This document shows, in pieces, positions 1 to 8,927 of a stretch of DNA of 64,000 nt. The first letter of the stretch is position 1. Every line of letters starts with the position of its first letter. The translations under genes were made by a program, and so were the position numbers. Below the pieces are notes generated by a model that did not search any database, had not been told where the DNA came from, and saw only the letters and a list, made by a program, of their open reading frames with translations. Source of the DNA: Parafilimonas terrae (GTDB lineage Bacteria; Bacteroidota; Bacteroidia; Chitinophagales; Chitinophagaceae); assembly GCF_900115755.1 (NCBI RefSeq), contig NZ_FOXQ01000006.1:186001-250000 (forward strand), written 5' to 3'.

Positions 1-705
1 CAGCGGGATAAGATATTTAAAACGAGAAAGCATTAGTCAGGTATATAGATGAATGCCCGGCTGGCACTTGCCAGGCAGTACACTTTTTGTACAGGAACAA
101 AAAGCACATAAAATATTTGTTGTGTGAAAAGGAAATTACAGCACAGTATTCACGGCTTCGCCGTTCTCACTCCCAACTGCTTCTTAGGAACAATGCACCG
201 GGAAAGAGAAAAAACTAAAGCAGCATTACCTGCTCAGTAATTCATAACATGCTTAAATGGAAAATATTGAACGGTACGGGCGTCCCCACCGGACGTGGGA
301 CTTGGCAAACAGTTTATTTTGGATTATTAATTTTTATTTTTTCGGATCCGGACTGATCATCACAAATTGCAATTCAGCAATCATCATCTCTCCTGCAAAT
401 ATGCTGATAAAATAATTTCAAACAAAATTTAAGAAAGCCGAGTTGGTGAATGATGAATTGTACATTGTGAATGATGGATTATAAATGGTGAATGACATAA
501 TAGGCATGACAGGGATGAATATACAAGGCCGTTTCTTTTCAGGTAATACTTCCATGCTTTAACATCTTTCAGGTATGAACGAAGCATCCCGGTGTAATAC
601 CAAAGTCACAGCCTCTTCCCAAACACCTAAAAATAAGCACTTGCAGGCACAAAGCTGCAAGCCAGATCAGGCAATAGTGATCCCCGCTCCAATAATAAAT
701 GTTTT

Positions 706-736
706 TTTGACAATTAAAAAACTTATCCTACTTTAG
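706..736 (+). promoter_or_regulatory. Bacteroidota-type promoter upstream of the arabinofuranosidase gene
   Basis: TTTG at 706-709, a 19-bp spacer, then TACTTTAG at 729-736 (7 of 8 matches to TAnnTTTG). The spacer begins ACAATTAAAAA, as does the spacer of the promoter in front of araB (4542-4572), so the two may share a regulator. The predicted start near 740 lies only a few bases before the hairpin at 747-768. Confidence 0.5.
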
Positions 737-746
737 CATGCTTGTA

Positions 747-772
747 AAACCTGCCGCACAGCAGGTTTTTTA
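747..772 (+). terminator. Terminator-like hairpin just downstream of a promoter
   Basis: AAACCTGC (747-754), a 6-nt loop, then GCAGGTTT (761-768) running into a T tract. It lies about 200 bp before the first arabinose gene and within about 10 nt of the predicted start of the promoter at 706-736. It is either an attenuator or the end of a very short transcript. Confidence 0.55.
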
Positions 773-948
773 TACTATCAATAAGCTATAGCGCTATATG
801 AAAATTGGTTACAGGATTAACCCGTATAAGGTTTTTAATACTTTTTTTATTTTTTGTCTAATAAGAATCCGGGAGCTGGTTTCTACCAGTTCCCTTGTTT
901 TGTCTATACATACATTCAATTTAACCATGCAAAAAGGTAATTTAAGAA

Positions 949-2913
949 ATGAAAATTAGCCGTGTAATTGCAATTGCTGCAATATTATTGTATGCCTGTA
1001 CAACAGAAGGCCAGCCATTGGTTGTAAAGGCAGATAAACCAACTGCAGCCATTCAGCCAACCATGTGGGGAATATTTTTTGAAGACATCAACCTTGCAGC
1101 CGATGGCGGTTTATATGCAGAACTGGTGAAGAACCGTTCATTTGAATTTGCCAGCCCTTTAATGGGTTGGACTATTCAGCAGGCATCGCCCGGCACAGGC
1201 AATATTCTTGTTACCAACCGGCTGGAAACAGACAGCGCAAACCCGCGCTATATAAGGGTTACACGCAACACTGCCAAAGGAAAATTTGGATTAACCAATG
1301 AAGGTTTTCGCGGCATGGGTATTAAACAAAATGAGCAATACAACTTTACGGTTTGGGCAAAGAGCGAAACCGGCAATATTGAATTGCACGTGCAACTGGT
1401 TGACAGTACAGGTAGGGCTTTGGGTGAATCTCAACCTATCAATATTTCAGGCAATAACTGGCAACAATACAAAACAAGTTTCACGGCCACTGCAACTGAA
1501 TTAAAAGCCAGGATGAATGTTTGGTTTGAAGGGGAAGGCGTTGCGGATATTGATATGCTTTCACTATTTCCCCAACACACCTGGAAACAAAGGCCCAATG
1601 GTTTACGTGCCGATTTAGTGCAGTTGCTGGCTGATATGAAACCCGGCTTCCTGCGCTTTCCCGGCGGCTGTATTGTTGAAGGGAGAGAACTGGCAACACG
1701 CTATCAATGGAAAAAAACGGTGGGACCGGTTGAAGATAGGCAGGTTATTGTAAACCGCTGGAATACGGAATTTGCACACCGCCCCACACCTGATTATTTC
1801 CAAAGTTTCGGGCTTGGCTTTTTCGAATATTTCCAGGTGGCCGAAGACATTGGTGCAACACCATTGCCCATTCTTAACTGCGGCATGGCCTGCCAGTTTA
1901 ATTCTGCAGAAGTGGTAGATACAACACAGCTCGATCCTTATATACAGGATGCATTGGATTTAATTGAATTTGCCAACGGTGATGTTTCAACAAAATGGGG
2001 GCATTTGCGCGAAGTGATGGGCCATCCGGACCCTTTTAATCTTAAACTGCTGGGCATAGGCAATGAACAATGGGGCCCGCAATATGTTGAACGCTATAAA
2101 ATATTTACGAAAGCCATCAAATACAAATACCCCGAAATACAACTGGTAAACAGTGTTGGCCCTTCTCCGGATGATGAAAGGTTTCATTATCTGAACGATA
2201 CGTTGCGCAAGCTGAATGCGGATATATTGGATGAACATTATTACAGTTCTCCGTCATGGTTTCAAAACAATGCCAACCGTTATGATGATTATGACAGGAA
2301 CGGGCCAAAGATTTTTGCCGGTGAATACGCAGCGCAAAGCGTGGCAACCGTTAGCCCATTAAATAAAAATAACTGGTTGTGCGCTTTATCAGAGGCTGCT
2401 TTCATGACCGGCCTCGAACGCAACGCAGACATTGTACAGATGGCATCCTATGCACCTTTATTTGCACATGTGGAAGGCTGGCAATGGACGCCCGATTTAA
2501 TATGGTTTGATAATCTGAATTCTTTTGGCACGCCCAATTATTATGTACAAAAACTGTTTGCCAATAATAAAGGGGATAATGTTGTTGCCATTACATCGGA
2601 TAATAAAACGCTTAAAGGAAGTGATAGTTTATATGCTTCTGCCGTAACAAGCACCGCCAATGAGGTGATATTGAAAATAGTAAATACATCTTCCCGGTCA
2701 ATATCAAAACAAATAAGTATTGATACTAAAAGGAAGCTTGCAGCAAAGGCAACCGTAACAACGCTTCAAAGCAACGATCTTAATACGGTCAATTCAATTG
2801 AGTCGCCAAAAGATATCAGCCCGCTGGTGAGCGAAGCTGAGATAAAAAGCAGGCAATTAAACCTGGTATTACATCCTTATTCGTTTACTGTAATTCATAT
2901 AAAAATGCAATGA
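949..2913 (+). CDS. Exported alpha-L-arabinofuranosidase, GH51
   Basis: Family GH51 retaining glycosidase that removes terminal alpha-L-arabinofuranosyl groups from arabinan, arabinoxylan or oligosaccharides. The first 22 residues form a signal peptide; a Cys at residue 17 (LLYACT) could make it a lipoprotein. An N-terminal beta-rich, carbohydrate-binding-like region (roughly residues 75-210) precedes the catalytic barrel. The acid/base Glu is in GNEQWG (E373) and the nucleophile Glu in AGEYAA (E459). At 654 residues it is longer than the cytosolic GH51 at 6296-7843, which fits an exported enzyme that feeds it. It is the first gene of the arabinose locus, transcribed towards galM and araB. 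The activity is well supported by the motifs; the polymer it acts on is not known. Confidence 0.9.
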   Translation: MKISRVIAIAAILLYACTTEGQPLVVKADKPTAAIQPTMWGIFFEDINLAADGGLYAELVKNRSFEFASPLMGWTIQQASPGTGNILVTNRLETDSANPRYIRVTRNTAKGKFGLTNEGFRGMGIKQNEQYNFTVWAKSETGNIELHVQLVDSTGRALGESQPINISGNNWQQYKTSFTATATELKARMNVWFEGEGVADIDMLSLFPQHTWKQRPNGLRADLVQLLADMKPGFLRFPGGCIVEGRELATRYQWKKTVGPVEDRQVIVNRWNTEFAHRPTPDYFQSFGLGFFEYFQVAEDIGATPLPILNCGMACQFNSAEVVDTTQLDPYIQDALDLIEFANGDVSTKWGHLREVMGHPDPFNLKLLGIGNEQWGPQYVERYKIFTKAIKYKYPEIQLVNSVGPSPDDERFHYLNDTLRKLNADILDEHYYSSPSWFQNNANRYDDYDRNGPKIFAGEYAAQSVATVSPLNKNNWLCALSEAAFMTGLERNADIVQMASYAPLFAHVEGWQWTPDLIWFDNLNSFGTPNYYVQKLFANNKGDNVVAITSDNKTLKGSDSLYASAVTSTANEVILKIVNTSSRSISKQISIDTKRKLAAKATVTTLQSNDLNTVNSIESPKDISPLVSEAEIKSRQLNLVLHPYSFTVIHIKMQ

Positions 2914-3243
2914 TAATTGCAAAACAACCTGGTCGCAGTAAACATAACTTTATTTAATTCTCAAAATAATTGAGATGTTTGCATTAAAGATTGAAACATA
3001 ATGTTGAAGCACATTGCTGCTTATATATTTAATTAGCGGCGCAAATGCAGGCATTAAAATTGTTTTAATTTATAAGTTGATTGCTTGTTAGGCAACGGTA
3101 AAAGTGCAGCGGCGTTTTGCATTAGCGCTTAAAAAGATCAGAACTTTTTGATAAATTATATAATGTTCTCCAAAGCCAGCATCTTTCTTTGCAAGTAAAG
3201 AGAGAAGAAGGCAGGTCTTATTCATCATTTCAAAAAAATAAAC
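2914..3243. other. 330-bp spacer, no gene seen
   Basis: An AT-rich spacer between the exported arabinofuranosidase and the mutarotase gene. It lacks the inverted repeats found in the later spacers of this locus. A TATAAT-like string lies near 3160 and CTTTG near 3190, but neither gives a convincing Bacteroidota promoter. Nothing else was seen. Confidence 0.5.
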
Positions 3244-4365
3244 ATGACAAAATTGTTTGGTGCAGGTTTAATAATGGCAACGATGGCATTTGCATCCTGC
3301 AATGAAACACAACATGAAACTTCAGCAACTATGGGCACAACAAAAAAAGACTGGGGCGAAGTGGACGGTAAACAGGTTTACCTGTACACACTTACCAACA
3401 AGGCAGGCGATGTAGTTACAATCAGCAATTATGGCGGCACCATCACATCGTGGGTTTCACTGGATAAAAACGGTAATAAAAGCAGCATTATTATTGGCTT
3501 TGACAGCTTAAGCACTTACCGGCAAGACCCTCCTTATTTTGGCGCATTGGTTGGCCGCTACGGCAACCGCATTGGCAACGCACAATTTACATTGAACGGA
3601 ACAACATATAAACTGGCAGCCAACAACGGCCCTAACAGTTTGCATGGCGGCATAAAAGGTTTCGACAAAGTGGTTTGGGATGCCACAGTCCCCGATTCCA
3701 CACAACCTTCGCTTACATTAAAATATGTAAGTAAAGATGGCGAAGAAGGCTATCCTGGCAATCTTGATGTTACTGTTGTTTATACTTTGAGTGATGAAGA
3801 TGGTTTAAAGATTGATTATACGGCAACAACCGATAAGGCCACGCCGGTTAACTTAACCAATCACAGCTATTTTAATTTAACAGGAAGTGTAAAAAATACA
3901 ATTCTTGACCATACACTTCAAATTGATGCTGATCGTTATACGCCGGTTGATACCACATTGATACCAACCGGGGAATTAAAAGCGGTGAAAGGAACGCCAT
4001 TTGATTTTACAACAGCTAAAAAAATCGGGCAGGACTTTAGCGCAGTACCGGGCGGCTACGATCACAACTTCGTATTGAACAAAAAAGATTCTTCTTTACA
4101 GAAAGTGGCAACACTAAGCGATTCTGTAAGCGGCCGCACGCTCGAAGTTTATACAACACAACCTGGCTTGCAGTTTTATACCGGTAATTTTTTAGATGGA
4201 AAATTCACCAACCACGATGGCAACCCGTTGTTGGCCAATACGGCTCTTTGTATGGAAACGCAGCATTTTCCTGATTCGCCAAACAAACCTGATTTTCCTT
4301 CTACTATTTTGGAACCGGGCCAAACTTATCATAACGTAACAGAATATAAACTGAGCGTGAAATAG
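3244..4365 (+). CDS. galM: Aldose 1-epimerase (mutarotase), lipoprotein form
   Basis: Interconverts alpha and beta anomers of aldoses; here probably arabinose released by the GH51 enzymes. A lipoprotein signal ends at FASC (Cys19), so the protein is probably membrane-anchored in the periplasm. The fold's signature segments are present: GRYGNRIGNA near residue 105, the catalytic His in NLTNHSYFNL and the catalytic Glu in METQHFPDSPN near the C terminus. Its 373 residues match the family plus a signal peptide. It lies between an arabinofuranosidase and araB, which points to a role in arabinose uptake. A 230-bp spacer with an inverted repeat and a promoter separates it from araB. Confidence 0.92.
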   Translation: MTKLFGAGLIMATMAFASCNETQHETSATMGTTKKDWGEVDGKQVYLYTLTNKAGDVVTISNYGGTITSWVSLDKNGNKSSIIIGFDSLSTYRQDPPYFGALVGRYGNRIGNAQFTLNGTTYKLAANNGPNSLHGGIKGFDKVVWDATVPDSTQPSLTLKYVSKDGEEGYPGNLDVTVVYTLSDEDGLKIDYTATTDKATPVNLTNHSYFNLTGSVKNTILDHTLQIDADRYTPVDTTLIPTGELKAVKGTPFDFTTAKKIGQDFSAVPGGYDHNFVLNKKDSSLQKVATLSDSVSGRTLEVYTTQPGLQFYTGNFLDGKFTNHDGNPLLANTALCMETQHFPDSPNKPDFPSTILEPGQTYHNVTEYKLSVK

Positions 4366-4380
4366 TGGGTGGTGAGTATT

Positions 4381-4520
4381 TCGTGAATCGTCAAACGTGA
4401 ATGTGGGAACGTGATAATTAAAGAGAAAAACTGAATTCATGTTTCAAACATTAAAATTAAAGAAACAAAGTTTTTGCAGCAGTAGTTTGTTTTGAAGTTT
4501 TCACGTTTGACGATTCACGA
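4381..4520. repeat. Inverted repeat in the galM-araB spacer
   Basis: The left arm 4381-4401 contains CGTGAATCGTCAAACGTGAA; the right arm 4500-4520 is its exact reverse complement, giving a perfect 21-bp inverted repeat about 100 bp apart. The AT-rich centre shows no coding frame. Related arms occur at the same relative positions in the abfA-araD and araD-araA spacers. Confidence 0.85.
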
Positions 4521-4541
4521 TTGATAATTTTTAATTGTAAT

Positions 4542-4572
4542 TTTGACAATTAAAAATCATTTCCTATCTTGC
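4542..4572 (+). promoter_or_regulatory. araB promoter
   Basis: TTTG at 4542-4545, a 19-bp spacer starting ACAATTAAAAA, then TATCTTGC at 4565-4572, an imperfect TAnnTTTG. The predicted start near 4576 leaves a leader of about 20 nt before the araB ATG. The spacer closely resembles that of the promoter at 706-736. Confidence 0.55.
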
Positions 4573-4595
4573 CCATCTAACGCAGCTCTTGCGAT

Positions 4596-6278
4596 ATGAC
4601 TAAGAATACCAATTATGTTATCGGGGTTGATTATGGAACAGATTCAGTTCGCTCCATAATTGTTGATGCAGCAACCGGCGAAGAAGTTGCCGCTGCTGTT
4701 TTTTATTATCCAAGATGGAAAGAACAGTTGTTTTGCAATGCCGCTGTCAACCAGTTCAGGCAGCATCCCTTTGACTACGTTGAAGGCCTTGAAACAACCA
4801 TAAAAAAATGCCTGCAACAGGCCGGCCCTGGTATTGCAGCTAATATTAGGGCAATATCAGTTGATACAACAGGCTCCTCCCCTGTGCTGGTAAATAAAAA
4901 AGGAACGCCGTTGGCGCTAACACCGGAATTTGAAAATAACCCTAACGCCATGTTCATTTTATGGAAAGACCATACAGCCGTAAAAGAGGCGGCTGAAATA
5001 AATGAGCATGCAAAAAAATTTGATATTAACTACCTGCAATACGTTGGCGGTATTTATTCTTCAGAGTGGTTTTGGGCAAAACTATTACATGTTTTGCGCG
5101 AAGATGAAAGTATTAGAAATGCTGCATATTCGCTGGCAGAGCACTGTGATTGGATTCCATTTCTTTTAACGGGCGGTACCGATGTGGCTTTAATGAAAAG
5201 AAGTATTTGCGCCGCCGGCCATAAAGCTTTATTTGCAAAAGAATTTGGAGGCTTTCCGCCGAATGATTTTTTTAAGGCCCTTGATCCATTGCTGGATGGC
5301 TTTACGGCCAGGCTCTTTGATAAAGCTTATACAGCATCGGAAAGTGCAGGCACGCTTTCAGAAGAATGGGCGGAGCGCCTTGGTTTATCAACCGGCGTGG
5401 TTGTGGGCATTGGCGCTTTTGATGCACACATGGGTGCTGTTGGCGGGCAAATTGAACCTTACTATTTAAGTAAAGTAATGGGTACATCCACCTGCGATAT
5501 TCTTGTGGCACCGGAAAATGAAACACAGGATATTTTAGTGAAAGGTATTTGTGGCCAGGTGCCCGGCTCAGTTATCCCCGGCATGACGGGCCTGGAAGCC
5601 GGCCAGTCAGCCTTTGGTGATGCCTATGCCTGGTTCAGGAATTTATTAATGTGGCCTTTAAAACAAACCCTTAACCAGTCTGATATTATCGATGCTGATA
5701 CAAGAAAAAAATTAATTGAAGAAAGCGAAAACAAACTGATTGCAGCCTTATCAGAACATGCCGCACAACTCGATGTGAATGAAGACGATGAATTAGCGGT
5801 TGACTGGTTCAACGGCAGGAGAACACCCGATGCCAACCAGATGCTCGAAGGCGCCTTTTACGGTCTTAGCCTGGGCAGCGATGCACCGCGCATGTTCAGG
5901 GCGGTGGCAGAAGCTACCTGCTTTGGTGCAAGGGCAATTGTTGAAAGGTTTATCGAAGAAAAAATACCTGTAAAAGGCTTGATAGGCATGGGTGGTGTTG
6001 CCAGGAAATCTCCGTTTATTATGCAGATGATGGCCGATATTATGCAGATGCCTATCCGTATTCATAAAAGTGAACAAACCTGCGCCGCAGGCGCAGCCAT
6101 GTTTGCTGCAACAGCGGCGGGGTTATATAATAAAGTGGAAGATGCCATGGCCGCCATGGGGCTTGGCTTTGAAACGGAATATGTGCCTGATAAATCAAAG
6201 GCCGCCTTGTATAATAAACGCTATGCACAATACAAACAATTCGGCGCAGCCATAGAAAATCTTACCGTAAACAAATAA
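4596..6278 (+). CDS. araB: L-ribulokinase
   Basis: FGGY-family kinase that phosphorylates L-ribulose to L-ribulose 5-phosphate, step two of the AraA-AraB-AraD route. The N-terminal nucleotide-binding motif VIGVDYGTDSVRS (residues 8-20) and the C-terminal segments GMGGVARKSPFIMQMMAD and CAAGAAMFAA are typical of the family. The length of 560 residues is that of a full ribulokinase. The ATG is 24 nt after the predicted -7 element. The gene is followed after 17 nt by a second GH51 gene, so the two are probably cotranscribed. Confidence 0.95.
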   Translation: MTKNTNYVIGVDYGTDSVRSIIVDAATGEEVAAAVFYYPRWKEQLFCNAAVNQFRQHPFDYVEGLETTIKKCLQQAGPGIAANIRAISVDTTGSSPVLVNKKGTPLALTPEFENNPNAMFILWKDHTAVKEAAEINEHAKKFDINYLQYVGGIYSSEWFWAKLLHVLREDESIRNAAYSLAEHCDWIPFLLTGGTDVALMKRSICAAGHKALFAKEFGGFPPNDFFKALDPLLDGFTARLFDKAYTASESAGTLSEEWAERLGLSTGVVVGIGAFDAHMGAVGGQIEPYYLSKVMGTSTCDILVAPENETQDILVKGICGQVPGSVIPGMTGLEAGQSAFGDAYAWFRNLLMWPLKQTLNQSDIIDADTRKKLIEESENKLIAALSEHAAQLDVNEDDELAVDWFNGRRTPDANQMLEGAFYGLSLGSDAPRMFRAVAEATCFGARAIVERFIEEKIPVKGLIGMGGVARKSPFIMQMMADIMQMPIRIHKSEQTCAAGAAMFAATAAGLYNKVEDAMAAMGLGFETEYVPDKSKAALYNKRYAQYKQFGAAIENLTVNK

Positions 6279-6295
6279 TAAACAAACCTTGCTTT

Positions 6296-7843
6296 ATGAT
6301 GAAAAAACTTACCACAACGCTCTTTATTATTGGTATCTCGATTGCTGCTTTTGCGCAGGAAACTGTAAGCATGCAGGTAAATGCAAAGGCTGATAAAGAC
6401 AAGATCAGCCGCTTTATTTACGGCCATTTTGCAGAACACCTCGGCCGCTGTATTTACGATGGCTTTTATCTGGAAGATTCCACTATGAATGTGCCGAAAC
6501 AAGGCCGTATAAGAATGGATATTGTGAGTGCATTGAAGACCATCAATATTCCTTTGCTGCGCTGGCCCGGCGGCTGTTTTGCAGACAGGTACCATTGGAG
6601 CGATGGCATTGGCCCGAAAGATAAAAGGCCGCTGCGTATTAACTCAACCTGGGGCATGGTTCCGGAAGATAACAGCTTTGGCACCGATGAATTTTTACAG
6701 TTATGCAACCTGCTGAATTGCGAGCCTTATATAGCCGGTAATGTGGGCACTGGCACGCCGCAGCAAATGTCTGACTGGATTGAATACCTCAACTTCGGGG
6801 GCAAAAGTGCCCTGGCCGATATGCGCCGTGCTAATGGCCATGCCGATCCGTATAAAGTTGCTTTCTGGGGCGTAGGAAATGAAAGCTGGGGCTGCGGCGG
6901 CGATATGACGCCCGAATATTATGCTGACCTGTATAAACGTTATGCTGCTTTTTGTTTGAATTACCCCGGCGCTCCTTTAAAGAAGATTATGAGCGGCGCT
7001 AATGCTGATGATTATAACTGGACTGAAGTAAGCATGAAAAATGTGCGCCCTAATCAAATGTGGGGCTATTCCATGCATTATTATACGATTGTAAATAACT
7101 GGCAGCATAAAGGTTCTGCCACTAATTTTAATGAGGAAGAATATTTTAAAGGACTAAAAAGCTGCCTGCATATTGAAGACCTGATCAATAAGCATAGCGC
7201 CATTATGGATAAATATGACCCGCAGAAAAAAGTGAGTTTATGTGTGGACGAATGGGGCATCTGGACAGACCCTGAGCCTGGCACAAACGGCGCTTTCCTT
7301 TACCAGCAAAACAGCCTGCGCGATGCTTTGATTGCTGCCTCATCCTTAAATATTTTTAATAAACATTGCGACCGCATACGCATGGCCAACCTTGCCCAAA
7401 CCGTAAATGTATTGCAGGCGCTGGTGCTAACACAAAAGGAGAAGATGGTGCTTACGCCAACGTACTATATTTTCGATCTTTATAAATACCACCAGGATGC
7501 CACTTTATTGCCGGTTAGCTTCTTCAGCCCGGATTATAAATATGGCGAAGAAAGCATTCCTGCAGTGAATGCCTCTGCCTCCAAAGACAGCAACGGCGTT
7601 ATTCACATAACATTGGTAAACATCGACCCAAAGAATAAAATAACAATCAATACAAGTTTTAACGGGGCTGCATTTAAAACAGCAGAAGGACAGGTTTTAA
7701 CTTCAGCAAACTTTACTGACATCAATACATTTGATAATCCAAACAAAGTAAAGCCTGCTGCTTTTTCTGATTTTAAAAAGAACGGAAATGAGTTAAGCAT
7801 AAATCTTCCACCAATGAGCGCAACATTGATTACGTTGAAATGA
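6296..7843 (+). CDS. abfA: Alpha-L-arabinofuranosidase, GH51
   Basis: Second GH51 enzyme, 515 residues, the usual size of AbfA. The acid/base Glu is in GNESWG (E196) and the nucleophile in VDEWGIW (E319). The N terminus (hydrophobic stretch, then AFAQ) looks like a cleavable signal peptide, so it may act in the periplasm on imported arabino-oligosaccharides. It starts 17 nt after araB and is followed by a 175-bp spacer with a degenerate inverted repeat before araD. Together with the longer GH51 at 949-2913 it suggests two-stage debranching. Confidence 0.92.
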   Translation: MMKKLTTTLFIIGISIAAFAQETVSMQVNAKADKDKISRFIYGHFAEHLGRCIYDGFYLEDSTMNVPKQGRIRMDIVSALKTINIPLLRWPGGCFADRYHWSDGIGPKDKRPLRINSTWGMVPEDNSFGTDEFLQLCNLLNCEPYIAGNVGTGTPQQMSDWIEYLNFGGKSALADMRRANGHADPYKVAFWGVGNESWGCGGDMTPEYYADLYKRYAAFCLNYPGAPLKKIMSGANADDYNWTEVSMKNVRPNQMWGYSMHYYTIVNNWQHKGSATNFNEEEYFKGLKSCLHIEDLINKHSAIMDKYDPQKKVSLCVDEWGIWTDPEPGTNGAFLYQQNSLRDALIAASSLNIFNKHCDRIRMANLAQTVNVLQALVLTQKEKMVLTPTYYIFDLYKYHQDATLLPVSFFSPDYKYGEESIPAVNASASKDSNGVIHITLVNIDPKNKITINTSFNGAAFKTAEGQVLTSANFTDINTFDNPNKVKPAAFSDFKKNGNELSINLPPMSATLITLK

Positions 7844-7853
7844 TTAGCGTGGT

Positions 7854-7995
7854 TCGTCAATCGTGAAACGTGAATGTAAAAGCGTGGCAATTTTAATTGC
7901 AATATTGTTCGGATATAATTTATAAAGAGATAAAAAACAAACGCATTTAAAAACAGTAATCAAACAATTAAATTTTCACGTTTGACGATTCACGA
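7854..7995. repeat. Inverted repeat in the abfA-araD spacer
   Basis: The left arm at 7854-7874 and the right arm at 7975-7995 are 21 bp each and pair at 19 of 21 positions; the two mismatches are a C/G swap. The right arm is identical to the right arm of the galM-araB spacer. It ends 23 bp before the araD start. Confidence 0.8.
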
Positions 7996-8018
7996 TTAGC
8001 GAAAAATATTCATCCCAC

Positions 8019-8720
8019 ATGAGCAAATACATTCACATACAGCAGGAAGCTTTTGAAGCCAATATGCAGTTACCAAAACTGAACCTTGTTTTGTTCACCT
8101 TTGGTAACGTAAGCGCCGCAGACAGAAGTCTCGGCGTTTTTGCCATCAAGCCGAGTGGCGTTCCGTATGAAGAATTGTCGCCCGAAAAAATGGTGATTGT
8201 TGATTTTGACGGCAAAACAGTTGAAGGCAATCTCCGTCCTTCATCCGATACGCTTACACATGCCGTTTTATATAAGCATTGGGAAAAGATAAACGGCATT
8301 GTGCATACGCACTCAACGTATGCGACAGCCTGGGCGCAAAGCCTGCGCGACATTCCATTGTATGGCACTACGCATGCCGATCATTTAACCAGTGATGTGC
8401 CTTGTGCTGCGCCCATGAGCGATGAAATGATTAAAGGCGACTATGAATATGAAACAGGCTTTCAAATTATTAATGCATTAAAGGAAAAGAATTTAAGTTA
8501 TACTGATGTTGAAATGATTTTGGTGGGCAACCATGCGCCGTTTACCTGGGCTAAAACTGCCGCAAAAGCGGTTTACAACAGCGCAGTTCTTGAACAATTG
8601 GCAAAAATGGCTTTCATAACAGAATCTGTGCATGCAAATGTTTTGCGCATGAAAGATGCTTTAATCAACAAGCATTTTGAAAGAAAGCATGGGCCAAATA
8701 GTTATTACGGGCAGGAATGA
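8019..8720 (+). CDS. araD: L-ribulose-5-phosphate 4-epimerase
   Basis: Class II aldolase-fold enzyme that converts L-ribulose 5-phosphate to D-xylulose 5-phosphate, the exit point into the pentose phosphate pathway. Metal-binding His residues are visible in VHTHSTYATAWAQ (near residue 94) and in VGNHAPFTWAK (near residue 170), with the GTTHADHL loop between them. The 233 residues match the family. It is flanked on both sides by spacers carrying the inverted repeats of this locus. Confidence 0.94.
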   Translation: MSKYIHIQQEAFEANMQLPKLNLVLFTFGNVSAADRSLGVFAIKPSGVPYEELSPEKMVIVDFDGKTVEGNLRPSSDTLTHAVLYKHWEKINGIVHTHSTYATAWAQSLRDIPLYGTTHADHLTSDVPCAAPMSDEMIKGDYEYETGFQIINALKEKNLSYTDVEMILVGNHAPFTWAKTAAKAVYNSAVLEQLAKMAFITESVHANVLRMKDALINKHFERKHGPNSYYGQE

Positions 8721-8731
8721 TTGACGTCAAC

Positions 8732-8878
8732 CGGCAATCGTGAAACGTGAATGTAATAGCAAAATAATTTGATATTCAAAATTAAATTCGAACATTAAGA
8801 ATTAAAAAACGAATAGAATAATAAACGTGTTTGCAAACAAAAATCAAACTTAGAAGTTTTCACGTTTGGCAATTCGTC
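8732..8878. repeat. Degenerate inverted repeat in the araD-araA spacer
   Basis: The left arm at 8732-8751 (ending AATCGTGAAACGTGAA) matches the left arm of the abfA-araD spacer. The right arm at 8859-8878 begins TTCACGTTTGGCAATTCG. They pair only partly, as if this is an older or recombined copy. The spacing of about 110 bp is kept. Confidence 0.65.
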
Positions 8879-8927
8879 TGACGATTTAGAATTAACATAG
8901 AACAATCAAACTATAATAAATACAACA

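Larger units (their letters stand above)
1..948. other. Gene-poor region upstream of the arabinose locus
   Basis: No open frame here looks coding. The stretch holds short hairpins (for example ACGGC-TTC-GCCGT near 165 and GTCCC/GGGAC near 291-303). At 445-495 there is a run of near-repeats of the word GTGAATGAT on one strand, of the kind found in other spacers of this window. Near its right end are a Bacteroidota-type promoter and a terminator-like hairpin, listed separately. Nothing else is recognisable. Confidence 0.6.
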
